From positions 1 to 64,000 of the forward strand of contig NZ_QJUI01000001.1 of the NCBI RefSeq assembly GCF_004327285.1: a stretch of DNA of 64,000 bases, read 5' to 3'. Positions 9,030-17,958 of the stretch are shown here, piece after piece. The stretch is from Phytopseudomonas daroniae. GTDB lineage: Bacteria > Pseudomonadota > Gammaproteobacteria > Pseudomonadales > Pseudomonadaceae. Numbering within the stretch: the stretch's first letter is position 1; each line of letters begins with the position of its first letter. Both the position numbers and the translations under genes were made by a program. The notes beneath the pieces were generated by a model. The model had not been told where the DNA came from. It ran no database searches and saw only the letters and a list, made by a program, of their open reading frames with translations.

Positions 9030-10757
9030 ATGTATTCGACCACTCTCGGCGCCACCACGCCGACCGATACGCCTTATGACCATGCACCATTCAGCAGCGA
9101 AGGCGCCTTGCGTTTCGGCGCTTTCACCCTCTATCCGCGCCAGCATTTGCTGTTGAAGAATGGTGAGCCGATAAGCCTGGGCAGCCGCGCACTGGACTTG
9201 CTCATTGCCATGGCCTCGCGCTCTGGCGAGTTGCTTGAAAAATCCGAACTGATCGCCTGCGCATGGCCCAAGGTCATCGTCGAAGAATGCAACCTGCGAG
9301 CGCAGATCGTCGCGCTGCGTCGGGTGCTCGGCGAAGACGAAAACGGCTTCGAATACATCGTCACCGTTCCTGGCCGTGGTTATCGCTTCGTGGCGCGCAC
9401 AGAGCCTTACGAAGCCTGCAACGAGCCATCCGTGGAGCGCTTGCAGTCGCTGCCCAGCCTGATCACCCGGCCGCTGGGCCGCGATGCGGTGATCCTGCGC
9501 CTGAGCGAGCAACTGCAGCAGACTCGCCTGATCTCTCTGGTCGGCCCTGGCGGCATCGGCAAGAGTACCGTCGCCCTGGCGCTGGGCAACCAACTGGCCA
9601 GTGAGATGCCCCACGGCACCTGCTTTGTCGACCTCAGTGAAACCGAGGACGACAACCGCATCCCCCATGCCCTGGCCGAGGCGCTCGGCCTGCGACCTGG
9701 CAGCGACCCATTGCGTGACGTAGTGCAGCACCTGCAGCAACGTCGTCAGTTGCTGATCCTGGATAACTGCGAACAGGCGCTGGATGGCACCGCCCTGGTG
9801 GTGGAAACCCTGCTCAAGTGGACGCCCGACTGCACCATCCTCACCACCAGCCGCGAGCCGCTGCGCACTGCGGGCGAACAGGTCGAACGCCTGCTGCCAT
9901 TACAGTTGCCGGCAGCCAGTGAACACCCGAGCGGCGAGCAGGCTCTGGCCTACCCGGCCATCGAACTGTTCGTCGAACGGGTGCAGGCCAGCGATACGGC
10001 CTTCAGCCTCGACGACGGCAACGTGGCGGACGTGATCAGCATCTGCCGCAAGCTTGACGGCATCCCCCTGGATATCGAAATCGCCGCGACCCGCGTCAGC
10101 GCCTTCGGCCTGGCACCGTTGGCCGAGCTGCTGGATGGCGATTTCCGCCTGCAGATGGAAGGCCGTCGTACCGCGCCATCGCGGCACCGCTCGTTACGGG
10201 CGACGCTGGACTGGTCGTACCAGACATTGCCGCCCGCCGAGCAGGCGATGCTGCGCCTGGTGGCGATCTTCAATGGCACCTTCACCCTCAATGCCGTGCG
10301 CGCCATCGTCGAGGGCGACGAGCAACTGGCCGGCGACCCGCTGCCACTGATCGAAAGCCTGGTGGATAAATCGCTGCTGATCGCTCACCGCGACGACACG
10401 CTGAAGTTCTACCAGATGCCCAAGACCGAGCGCCTCTATGCCCTGGAAAAACTCGAGCAGACAGGCACGACCCAACGCATCGTCGCCCGGCATGCGGCCT
10501 ATGCCCTGGCGGTGGTGAAAAAGGCAGCGAGCCAGCTCGATGCCGTGGTGCCCGAGGCCTGGAAGAACCTCTACGGCGCGGAAAGCGACACCATCCGCTC
10601 GGCGCTGACCTGGGCCTGCTCCACCGAAGGCAACCAGTCGCTGGGCCTGGAGCTGACCCTGGCGGCACTCGGCCTTGGCCCCTACCGGGATCGCTCATCG
10701 CGCCCGCGGGTGGAACAACCAACGCAACCGGAAACACTGCGCTACCAGGTACGCTGA
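9030..10757 (+). CDS. winged-helix / NTPase transcriptional regulator of the T3SS island
   Basis: A 575-residue protein. Residues about 25-125 form an OmpR/ToxR-type winged helix (FGAFTLYPRQHLLL... ending in the wing GRGYRFVART). An NTPase domain follows, with P-loop GPGGIGKST at 172-180, Walker B LLILDNCE and the sensor TTSREPLR (an NB-ARC/STAND layout). The C-terminal part is helical. The start at 9030 has GAGGG 9 bases upstream. There is no receiver domain, so it is not a response regulator. It is the only regulator inside the island, and HrpL, TtsI and ExsA-like genes are absent. Control of the T3SS is inferred from position. Confidence 0.8.
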   Translation: MYSTTLGATTPTDTPYDHAPFSSEGALRFGAFTLYPRQHLLLKNGEPISLGSRALDLLIAMASRSGELLEKSELIACAWPKVIVEECNLRAQIVALRRVLGEDENGFEYIVTVPGRGYRFVARTEPYEACNEPSVERLQSLPSLITRPLGRDAVILRLSEQLQQTRLISLVGPGGIGKSTVALALGNQLASEMPHGTCFVDLSETEDDNRIPHALAEALGLRPGSDPLRDVVQHLQQRRQLLILDNCEQALDGTALVVETLLKWTPDCTILTTSREPLRTAGEQVERLLPLQLPAASEHPSGEQALAYPAIELFVERVQASDTAFSLDDGNVADVISICRKLDGIPLDIEIAATRVSAFGLAPLAELLDGDFRLQMEGRRTAPSRHRSLRATLDWSYQTLPPAEQAMLRLVAIFNGTFTLNAVRAIVEGDEQLAGDPLPLIESLVDKSLLIAHRDDTLKFYQMPKTERLYALEKLEQTGTTQRIVARHAAYALAVVKKAASQLDAVVPEAWKNLYGAESDTIRSALTWACSTEGNQSLGLELTLAALGLGPYRDRSSRPRVEQPTQPETLRYQVR

Positions 10758-11142
10758 GCGGAAAAAGATCGGGACATCGTGGCCGGAAGGCGGCCGCCAC
10801 GACAGACCTGACAGTACCGCAGCCTCCCGGCGTACCTATCAAATCCCTGGCTAATCCTCGTAACCAGCTCGGGCGGCTCAGCGCCGCGAATTCTGGTGAA
10901 AATCCCCTCCCCAGCGGCCGAACCACCCATCGTTTGTCATAACCTACGGCAAGACACACTCCCTTCTATACGTCCTGCAACTGACGCGATCACGGTTCCA
11001 GTTAGTAGGGTGGAAGACGCTTTACCCTTCCACCGCTCTTCAATCGCAATGGTGGACAAAAAGAGCGTTGTCCACCCTACGGCCGCTTGCGACTTTTTCA
11101 GCCATCGCTGGCAACGCTGATTGTGAGGTCACACCCTGGCCT
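10758..11142. other. intergenic region between regulator and sctU
   Basis: A convergent 385-base gap holding the 3' ends of the regulator and of the sct array. Apart from the family A repeat at 11005-11080, I see no gene. The repeat hairpin may serve as the terminator. Confidence 0.5.
11005..11080. repeat. interspersed palindromic repeat family A, copy 2
   Basis: GTAGGGTGGAAGACGCT is inversely matched by AGCGTTGTCCACCCTAC. It is a slightly degenerate copy in which the arm reads GGAAGACG rather than GGATGACG. It lies just downstream of the sct array. Confidence 0.8.
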
Positions 11143-12198
11143 TCAGATCAATCGCGCCGCGACCAGCGCATCAGCCACCGGCTGGAAGGTATTGGCCGGG
11201 ATCGGCTCGCCCTTCACCGCACGTTTGGCGATCTCGGCAGCCAGTTTGGCATCGGCGCTACGCGGTACTCCCAGGCTCACCGACTGGGCCAGCAAGGCTT
11301 TCGCCTCCTGCGCCGGGGCGATGCACACCAGCACCGGCACCGGGGTTTCACCACGCACATAGCGCACGCCGACCAGCCAGCCCTCCTCGCTGCCGATCAT
11401 CAGCGTGGCATGGGCGATACCGACCTTGCGGCTGCTCAGGGTCTGCATCTCGCGGCGTTGGCGCTGGCGTTCGCGCTTGATCAGCGGGTCACCGTCCATG
11501 TCCTTGCGCTCGCGCTTCTGCTCGCTGCGGGTCATGCGCATCTCGCGTTGGAACAGCCAGCGCTGCAGCAGCACGTCGGTGATGCCGATCACCAGGTAAG
11601 TGACGATGACCGTGGCCACCAGCGGTTTGAGCAACAGGAAGAACACCGACTCGATGCACCCCGCCCCACAGCGCGACGACTCCATCAGCGCCTGCAGGGC
11701 GATGCGCCCGACCACGTAGAAGGCGATCGACAGCATCAGCACCTTGAACAGGCTCTTGAGAAACTCGATGACGTTGCGCATGGAAAAGATGCGCTTGGCC
11801 CCTTCGATCGGGTTGATGCGCGCGATATCCGGCTTGATCGGCTCGCCGGAGAACAGCACGCCGCGCATGGTCACGATATTGGTGAGCACCACGCACACCA
11901 CGGTTACCCCGAGGATCGGCAAGGCGGTGCGCAACAGCACCTGTTGGGCACTCTCCAGCAAGCGCGGCCAGACCGTGGCGAAGGGTTCGACATAGATGGT
12001 CGCCGCCAGATCGAGCAAGCCGCGCACCCGCGACTCGGCGATACCGGCGAGAAAGGCGATGCACACCGTGCAGCCGAGCAGCACCACCGCCGAGACCATG
12101 TCCTGGCTCTTCGAGACCTGGCCCTTCTGGCGGGCCTCACGCAGTTTCTTGTCGGAGGCCGGCTGAGATTTCTCCTCGCTGCCGCTATTGCCCGCCAC
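11143..12198 (-). CDS. sctU: type III export apparatus switch protein SctU lacking the NPTH motif
   Basis: A 351-residue FlhB/YscU-family protein: an N-terminal membrane domain with four TM segments, then a cytosolic domain. The family blocks GDPLIKRERQRQRREM, VGVRYVRGETPVP and the C-terminal VKGEPIPANTFQPVADAL are conserved. Aligned from RGETP backward, the autocleavage tetrapeptide NPTH is replaced by Ser270-Glu-Glu-Gly273, so self-cleavage between N and P is not expected. Family knowledge: cleavage is normally needed for the switch in substrate class. It is the last gene of the array, and the stop of sctT sits on its start codon. Confidence 0.95.
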   Translation of the reverse strand: MAGNSGSEEKSQPASDKKLREARQKGQVSKSQDMVSAVVLLGCTVCIAFLAGIAESRVRGLLDLAATIYVEPFATVWPRLLESAQQVLLRTALPILGVTVVCVVLTNIVTMRGVLFSGEPIKPDIARINPIEGAKRIFSMRNVIEFLKSLFKVLMLSIAFYVVGRIALQALMESSRCGAGCIESVFFLLLKPLVATVIVTYLVIGITDVLLQRWLFQREMRMTRSEQKRERKDMDGDPLIKRERQRQRREMQTLSSRKVGIAHATLMIGSEEGWLVGVRYVRGETPVPVLVCIAPAQEAKALLAQSVSLGVPRSADAKLAAEIAKRAVKGEPIPANTFQPVADALVAARLI

Positions 12199-13016
12199 TA
12201 GGGTTCACCAAAGCCGGAGAGGGTCTTGAGTACCTCGACGGTGCCGCGGAACTCGGCCAGTTGCTCGAGCATCAGCGGGATCAGGAAGCCGCAGTAGAGC
12301 ACCATCAGGAAGGTGAAGATCAGGTTCTTCACCGACAGCGAGAGGTCGAAGATATTCATCTGCGGCGCCATGCGCGACAGGTAGGCGAGCATCATGTCGG
12401 CCACCAGCAGGGCGATGATCAGCGGTGCCACCATCAGCACGCCGATGCGCATCACCTGGTCGAGAATCGCCAGCACCGCCTCCAGCGCCGAGCTGGCGAT
12501 CACCGGGGTGAACGCGGTGACGGGCCATAGCTGGTAGCTGTGATAGAAACCGTCGACCATCAGAATGAAACCGCCGGACATGAAGAACAGGGTGATCAGG
12601 GTGACGCTGAGCAGGGTCGCGGTAACCCCGGACTCGCCGGCACCGGAGGGATCCACCAGTTGCGCCATGGTCGAGCCGCGCTGCAGATCGACCAGTTCGC
12701 CAGCTACCTCGGCGGCCCAGAACGGAATACCGAACAGCAGGCCCACGGTCACCCCGATGAGGAACTCCTTGACCATCAGACCGGCGAGAAAGAAGCTGCC
12801 GTAATCCTCCAGTGCGGTCAGCGCGGAAAAGGCCGGCAGGAACATCGGCGCCGAGATCGCCACGGCCACGCAACTGCGGATCATCCCGGTCAGCCCCAGG
12901 CGGTTGAACGCCGGGGTGATGAACACCAGGCCCAGCGCCCGACATACCGCCAGGGCCGCCGCCGAGATCACCGGGTAGGCGATCTCGGCGATACCCAGGC
13001 CGATGTCGGCATCCAT
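12198..13016 (-). CDS. sctT: type III export apparatus protein SctT
   Basis: A 272-residue FliR/YscT/HrcT-family inner-membrane protein, part of the SctR5S4T1 export gate. It has about six hydrophobic segments and the family blocks EFLIGVTVGLLFGIPFWAAE and GELVDLQRGSTMAQLVDP. It overlaps sctU by one base, showing translational coupling, and follows sctS closely. Confidence 0.95.
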   Translation of the reverse strand: MDADIGLGIAEIAYPVISAAALAVCRALGLVFITPAFNRLGLTGMIRSCVAVAISAPMFLPAFSALTALEDYGSFFLAGLMVKEFLIGVTVGLLFGIPFWAAEVAGELVDLQRGSTMAQLVDPSGAGESGVTATLLSVTLITLFFMSGGFILMVDGFYHSYQLWPVTAFTPVIASSALEAVLAILDQVMRIGVLMVAPLIIALLVADMMLAYLSRMAPQMNIFDLSLSVKNLIFTFLMVLYCGFLIPLMLEQLAEFRGTVEVLKTLSGFGEP

Positions 13017-13019
13017 GCC

Positions 13020-13289
13020 CTAGCGTGTCCAGGCGGGGAAGTTGTCCAGCACGTGACTGGCCAGCGCCGCCACCTGGGTCGCCAGCAACGGGCCGATCAG
13101 CACCAGCACCAGAAGCACGGCCACCAGCTTCACCGCCTGCGGCAGGGTCTGATCCTGAATCTGCGTCAACGCCTGCAACAGGCCGACGCCCAGGCCGATG
13201 AGGATCGCCACGCCCAGCGCCGGCGCGCTGAGCAGCAGCACGGTCATCAACGCCTGCTTCATCAACGAGAGAAATACATCCTGACCCAT
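13020..13289 (-). CDS. sctS: type III export apparatus protein SctS
   Basis: An 89-residue FliQ/YscS/HrcS-family protein with two membrane helices. The conserved block VGLLQALTQIQDQTLPQAVKL forms the loop between them in this family. It belongs to the helical export gate with SctR and SctT. The start is 3 bases after the sctR stop. Confidence 0.95.
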   Translation of the reverse strand: MGQDVFLSLMKQALMTVLLLSAPALGVAILIGLGVGLLQALTQIQDQTLPQAVKLVAVLLVLVLIGPLLATQVAALASHVLDNFPAWTR

Positions 13290-13292
13290 GCT

Positions 13293-13952
13293 TCATCCTC
13301 CTCCGTAACTGAGGATCAGGCCGTGCATCAGCCGTGACCAGCCGCTGACGGCGACGAACAGAAAAATCTTCAGGGGGATCGAGATCAGCGTCGGCGACAC
13401 CATCATCATGCCCATGGCCATCAGCACGTTGGCCACCAGCAGGTCGATCACCAGAAAGGGGATGTACAGCAGAAAGCCGATTTCGAAGGCGCGGGTCAGC
13501 TCGGAGCTGACGAACGCCGGAATCAGTACCACCAGATCATCGTCGCGCAGATCGGCGCGGGCCTCCTCGGACCAGACGGTCTCCGTGGCCTGCACGAAGA
13601 ACGCGCGCTCGGAGGGGTTGGCGAAGCGTGACAGGTGCGTCTGCAGGGGGGCATGCAGAGCGTCCCCCAGCTCGCGCAATTCCTCGGCGTTCTGCAGACT
13701 GATCGAGCGGCCCTCCACCTCGCGATACATCTCGCCGATCAGCGGCGTGGTCACGTACACCGCGAGGATCAGGGCGATGCCGTAGAGCACCAGGTTCGGT
13801 GGCGTCTGCTGCACGCCCAAGGCGTTGCGGATCAGGAACAGCACCACGGATATCTTCAGGAAGCCGGTCAGGGTCACCACCGCCAGGGGAATCAGCCCGA
13901 TCGTGGTAACGACCAGGATGATTTCCAGCAGGTTCGGCTGGTAATCCGTCAT
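13293..13952 (-). CDS. sctR: type III export apparatus protein SctR
   Basis: A 219-residue FliP/YscR/HrcR-family protein with four membrane segments. Family signatures are LTGFLKISVVLFLIRNALGVQQTPPN, LIPAFVSSELTRAFEIGF and VANVLMAMGMMMVSPTLISIPLKI. It forms the pore of the export gate. Its ATG overlaps the sctQ stop. Confidence 0.97.
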   Translation of the reverse strand: MTDYQPNLLEIILVVTTIGLIPLAVVTLTGFLKISVVLFLIRNALGVQQTPPNLVLYGIALILAVYVTTPLIGEMYREVEGRSISLQNAEELRELGDALHAPLQTHLSRFANPSERAFFVQATETVWSEEARADLRDDDLVVLIPAFVSSELTRAFEIGFLLYIPFLVIDLLVANVLMAMGMMMVSPTLISIPLKIFLFVAVSGWSRLMHGLILSYGGG

Positions 13953-14959
13953 AGGCTGGCAAAGCGGGTCAGGCGCACACCCAGGCCATCACCGATAGCA
14001 ACCAGCTCGCCGCGCCCCACGCAGCGGCCGTTGACCATCAGCTCGACCCGCTGCGAATCTCCTTCCGGCAGGGCCAGCACACTGCCCTCGCCCAGTTCGC
14101 GCAGTTGCCCCAGGGGCATTTCCAGGCTGCCGATCTGACAGATCACCGTCAGTGGCACATCGTCCAGTTGCGCATCATCGGCGTCATGCCCCATGGGGTT
14201 CTCCGTGTTCGGGTTGATCGGTTGCAAGGCTTCGAGCAGTTCCAGGCGGGACTGCCGGCGTTTGAAACGGGCCTGACGGCGGCCATCGGCGAGCACCAGC
14301 AGGCCATCGGCGCCCGGCGGACAATCGAGCATCAGTACATCGCCCGGCTGCAGGCTGCGCAGCTCGGCCAGGCTCAACGATTGCCAACCGCGCTGCAGCG
14401 ACAAGCCCAGGTGCAGCGCCGGCAGCGGATGGCGCGCCGGCTGCAGGTGGCGCTCCAGCAACCTGGCAACGGTTTCGCCGGCAACGGCGCTCAGCCCCAG
14501 GCCCAGCACGCCCAGCCGCGTACCCTGCTCGCTCAGTTGCAGGGTCAGCATGAAGTCCCAGGGCTGCGCGTCGGCATCCAGACTCAGCGCCTCGCCCAGC
14601 TCCTGTTCGAGTGGTTCGATCCAGGGCAATAACGCCTGCTCGAGCAGTACGCTCTGCAAGGGCTGCGGCAGGCTGTGGAAATCCCGCTGCAGGTCGAGGG
14701 GCGCCAGCAGTCGTTCGAGCAGTGGCGCATCCAGGTGCAGTTGCATCGCCGCCGGGCCGAGACGCGCCGGCAGCACGATGGCCGCGTCCGTTTCTGGCAA
14801 CTGGCTGATGATGCTGACCTCGAACCGCTCACCATTCACTTGCCCCTGCCAGGCCTGGCGACGACGCAGCAGGCGATTGTGCAGGGCCTGCCGAGCGACA
14901 TCGAGCTGCGGCAACGACGGCAACAACGGCGCCGGTAACGACGACTGAAGACAATTCAT
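13949..14959 (-). CDS. sctQ: type III cytosolic sorting-platform (C-ring) protein SctQ
   Basis: A 336-residue single-chain SctQ. The C-terminal about 75 residues (LTVICQIGSLEMPLGQLRELGEGSVL ... LVAIGDGLGVRLTR) are the SpoA/FliN surface-presentation domain. The N-terminal half is the variable SctQ region. In P. syringae hrcQ is split into two genes, but here it is whole. The ATG at 14959 overlaps the sctO stop, so the longer reading frame starting at 15091 is rejected. Confidence 0.9.
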   Translation of the reverse strand: MNCLQSSLPAPLLPSLPQLDVARQALHNRLLRRRQAWQGQVNGERFEVSIISQLPETDAAIVLPARLGPAAMQLHLDAPLLERLLAPLDLQRDFHSLPQPLQSVLLEQALLPWIEPLEQELGEALSLDADAQPWDFMLTLQLSEQGTRLGVLGLGLSAVAGETVARLLERHLQPARHPLPALHLGLSLQRGWQSLSLAELRSLQPGDVLMLDCPPGADGLLVLADGRRQARFKRRQSRLELLEALQPINPNTENPMGHDADDAQLDDVPLTVICQIGSLEMPLGQLRELGEGSVLALPEGDSQRVELMVNGRCVGRGELVAIGDGLGVRLTRFASL

Positions 14960-15435
14960 CGACGTGTGGCTCCATGGGGACGGTCTTCGGCCAGGCTTTC
15001 CTCGACCGCCTCGGCAGCCCGCTGCTGAGTGCGGTAATGGCGTTGCAACAAGGGCTCCAGCGCCTCGCATTGCAACTGGCGACGCAACCACAGCTGGTGA
15101 GCCTGATCACGGCTGGCCTGCACGTCGGCCAGGTGCCGCGATGCCTCATTGGCCCGCTCCGCCAGATGGGCCCGCTGTGCCTCCAGCGCGTCGAGCAGAT
15201 CCAGCGCACTGCGGTAACGCCCCACCGGCAGCGCACCGGCGCTGAGCAGGGTCTGCAGTTGCCGGGCTTCATCTTCGAGCAGTGCCAGCGCCTCGTGAAC
15301 CTCCGCTTGCGCCCCGGCCAGCCGCTCGGCCGCCTCCTGGCAACGCACGCGCCAACTGGCCAACTGCGCTTCGGCACGGCGCTCGCGCAAGCGCCGCAGC
15401 TCATCCAGTTGCTGCACGGCGTGGGCGCTGCTCAT
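14956..15435 (-). CDS. sctO: type III ATPase stalk protein SctO
   Basis: A 159-residue, almost wholly alpha-helical, charged protein rich in Leu/Arg/Glu/Ala, as expected for the YscO/FliJ coiled-coil stalk that links the ATPase to the export gate. Identification rests on size, coiled-coil character and the place immediately after sctN. Sequence identity in this family is low. Overlaps with both neighbours show coupling. Confidence 0.8.
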   Translation of the reverse strand: MSSAHAVQQLDELRRLRERRAEAQLASWRVRCQEAAERLAGAQAEVHEALALLEDEARQLQTLLSAGALPVGRYRSALDLLDALEAQRAHLAERANEASRHLADVQASRDQAHQLWLRRQLQCEALEPLLQRHYRTQQRAAEAVEESLAEDRPHGATRR

Positions 15436-16754
15436 GCCAGCACCTTGCGCAGGGCGCGTAGCGTGTCGTCGAGGCTGCTCGGCTCGCTGGCATCCTGGCG
15501 CAGGAACTGCTCGATGGCAGCGTGCCGGGCGATGGCTTCGTCGGCCAGCGGATCACTGCCGGGCACGTAGTCGCCGGTGCGCAGCAGCAGTTCTATGTCG
15601 GCATGCCGCGCCATCAATGCACGCAGGTGGCCGGCCAGTTGCCGCTGTTCGGGCTCGACCACGCGATCCATCAGGCGGCTGCGGCTCTGCAGTACATCGA
15701 TGGCAGGAAAGTGGTTGCGCTGGGCCAGCTCGGCGCTGAGCACAAGGTGGCCGTCGAGGATCGAGCGCACTTCCTCGGCCACCGGGTCGAGGGACGCATC
15801 GCCTTCGGTGAGAACCGTATACAGCGCAGTGATGCTCCCGGTGGCCGCTGGCCCGGAGCGTTCCAGCAAACGCGGCAAGGCGGAAAACAGTGACGGTGGA
15901 TAACCACGGCGGGTCGGCGGCTCGCCGATAGCCAGGCCGATCTCGCGCTGAGCGCGGGCGAAGCGGGTCAGGCTGTCGAGCAACAGCAGCACATGGCGGC
16001 CCTGATCACGGTGATACTCGGCGTGGGCGGTGGCCACCAGCGCCGCCTTGACCCGCTCGGTGGCCGGCCGATCCGAGGTGGCGACCACGGCGACGGTGCG
16101 CGCACGGGCCTCAGCCCCCAGATGGACGTCGAGCAGCTCGCGTACCTCACGCCCGCGCTCGCCGATCAAACCAATGACGATCACTTCAGCCTCGCTGCGA
16201 CGCACGATGCTCGCCAGCAGCGACGACTTGCCCACACCGGGCTCCCCGAAAATGCCCATGCGCTGGCCGCGCGCCACGGTGAGCAGACCGTCGATGGCGC
16301 GAATACCCAGCGGCATCGGCCGTTCGATCAGTTGCCGGGAAAACGGCGCAGGCGGTTCGGCCTGCAGCGGATAGCGCTGCAAACCACTGACCGGCGAGCC
16401 GCCATCCAGACAATCGCCCAGCGGCCCGATCACCCGGCCAAGCAGGGCATCGCCCACCAGCACGCTCTGGTTCTCACCGGTGGCGACGATTTCGGTACGG
16501 GTCGACAGCCCCTCCAGGGAACCGACCGGCGAGAGAATCGCCTCATCGCCCTCGAACCCCACCACCTCGGCAGTCAGCACTCGCCCACTGGCCGGATCGC
16601 TGAGGCGGCACAACTCGCCGATACCGACGTTGGGCACGCTGGCCTGAATCAAGGTGCCGCGAATGCTGCGGATGCGCCCGCGCAACGGTCGCGGCTGCGC
16701 ATCGTCCAGCCGGGCGGCCAGGGTCGGCAACAGGTCATGCAGGGGTGCGTTCAT
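15432..16754 (-). CDS. sctN: type III secretion ATPase SctN
   Basis: A 440-residue F1-beta-like hexameric ATPase that strips chaperones and unfolds substrates. Walker A is GEPGVGKSS with Lys176. GLIGERGREVRELL and LLLLDSLTRFARAQREI (Walker B) follow, then the T3SS-type block GEPPTRRGYPPSLFSALPRLLERSG. The length is normal for the family. It overlaps sctL and sctO by 4 bases each. Confidence 0.97.
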   Translation of the reverse strand: MNAPLHDLLPTLAARLDDAQPRPLRGRIRSIRGTLIQASVPNVGIGELCRLSDPASGRVLTAEVVGFEGDEAILSPVGSLEGLSTRTEIVATGENQSVLVGDALLGRVIGPLGDCLDGGSPVSGLQRYPLQAEPPAPFSRQLIERPMPLGIRAIDGLLTVARGQRMGIFGEPGVGKSSLLASIVRRSEAEVIVIGLIGERGREVRELLDVHLGAEARARTVAVVATSDRPATERVKAALVATAHAEYHRDQGRHVLLLLDSLTRFARAQREIGLAIGEPPTRRGYPPSLFSALPRLLERSGPAATGSITALYTVLTEGDASLDPVAEEVRSILDGHLVLSAELAQRNHFPAIDVLQSRSRLMDRVVEPEQRQLAGHLRALMARHADIELLLRTGDYVPGSDPLADEAIARHAAIEQFLRQDASEPSSLDDTLRALRKVLA

Positions 16755-17335
16755 GCGCCGCCCTCCAGCACGCCGGGCAACAACGCCTGACGCAGCCCCT
16801 GGAGCTGGGTGTGCAGATCCAGCTCGACGCTGGCCTGGGGGCTGCTCAGGCGGGCATGACCGGCGGCAAGGCTGTCATCCGCCTCCACCTGCAGACGCTC
16901 GCCGAGATCGACCAGTTGTCCGCGCACGGCTTCGAGCTGAGCGGGGCGGACATGCAGGCGCAGCCGCTGCGCCTCACGAAAAGCCGACAATGCCTGCCGT
17001 GTGCACAGCGCCAGGCGGGTGCCGTCATCCAGCTCACCGATCACCCGGCGGACGATGCCCAGGGCCAGATCGGTCATCTGCGCTTCCAGGCCGGCCAGGT
17101 AGTCATCGACCTGCACCGCCGTGCGCGCCAGCAGCTCGGCGGCCTCGCGCTGACCTTCCGCGCGCCCGGCAGCCAGGCCCTCTTCTCGTGCCTGATCACG
17201 CAGTTGCTGCAATTCACCCTGAGTTCGCTCGGCTTCTTCGCGGGCGGCCTGCAGAAAGGCATAGCCGTCGATCCACTGCGCGGCCTGCTCGGCACGCACG
17301 ATACGCTGACCCGGTTTGCTCGGCAGCGTGCTCAT
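16751..17335 (-). CDS. sctL: type III ATPase regulator/stator SctL
   Basis: A 194-residue FliH/YscL/HrpE-type protein. A long N-terminal coiled coil with many Glu/Arg/Ala residues (about 20-75) is followed by the V-ATPase E-subunit-like domain (VDDYLAGLEAQMTDLALGIVRRVIGE at about 92-117). It connects SctN with the SctQ pods. It overlaps sctK and sctN by 4 bases each. Confidence 0.88.
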   Translation of the reverse strand: MSTLPSKPGQRIVRAEQAAQWIDGYAFLQAAREEAERTQGELQQLRDQAREEGLAAGRAEGQREAAELLARTAVQVDDYLAGLEAQMTDLALGIVRRVIGELDDGTRLALCTRQALSAFREAQRLRLHVRPAQLEAVRGQLVDLGERLQVEADDSLAAGHARLSSPQASVELDLHTQLQGLRQALLPGVLEGGA

Positions 17336-17958
17336 GCCGCGCCCTGCTCTTCATGGGAGGTCAGTGCGCAGGCCACCTGGCGTACCCGCTGGATGTCCTC
17401 GGCGCCGCCTGTCGACAGCGGCGCGGCCAGATCGAAGCGCAGGCGCAACCAGGCCTGCAGCGGAGCAGGCTGTGCGGCCAGCCAGGCATCCACGCAACGC
17501 TGTCCATCACGATCGATGGCTGCCAGCAGGGCATCGTCTTCGATGATCGCCTGCTGGCCGACCACTGGCTCGCGCCAGCTCACGGCCAGGTCGTACACCT
17601 CATCACCGAGATGCGCACGCAGCTTCTGCACCACCGGGCCGCGAATTTCCCGGGCCAGGAAGTCGGCATGCTGGCAGGCACCACAGGACAGGGCGAGACG
17701 AGCGAAGCGCTGCCGAGAGAGGAGCAGCACCGGCAGATCGTCGTCCGCAATCTGGCCGACGCTCGCCAGTGGTTCCAGCCCGTAATAGGAGGCCAGCAAG
17801 CCGCCGATGCGCGCCTCGAAGCGTGGCTGCCTGGCCAGATCGATCACTCGCTCACGCGGCACGGCACCGAGCAGCGCGGCCTCGAGGCACTCTTCGGCGA
17901 CGAATTGCATCGGTTGAGCCAGCAGCGCACGCCAGGCGTCGCGCAACGCCTGGCTCAT
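17332..17958 (-). CDS. sctK: type III sorting-platform accessory protein SctK
   Basis: A 208-residue soluble protein in the YscK/HrpD position between sctJ and sctL. The family is poorly conserved. Support comes from size, a single domain, the run CGACQHADFLAREIRGPVV in the middle, and gene order. The ATG at 17958 overlaps the TGA of sctJ, so the upstream in-frame start at 18006 is not used. SctK normally links SctD to SctQ. Confidence 0.75.
   Translation of the reverse strand: MSQALRDAWRALLAQPMQFVAEECLEAALLGAVPRERVIDLARQPRFEARIGGLLASYYGLEPLASVGQIADDDLPVLLLSRQRFARLALSCGACQHADFLAREIRGPVVQKLRAHLGDEVYDLAVSWREPVVGQQAIIEDDALLAAIDRDGQRCVDAWLAAQPAPLQAWLRLRFDLAAPLSTGGAEDIQRVRQVACALTSHEEQGAA

Noticed and set aside
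11068..13337. Long plus-strand frames opposite sctU, sctT and sctS
   Set aside because: His/Gln/Arg-rich translations typical of antisense high-GC frames. The minus strand encodes clear export-gate proteins with coupled starts.
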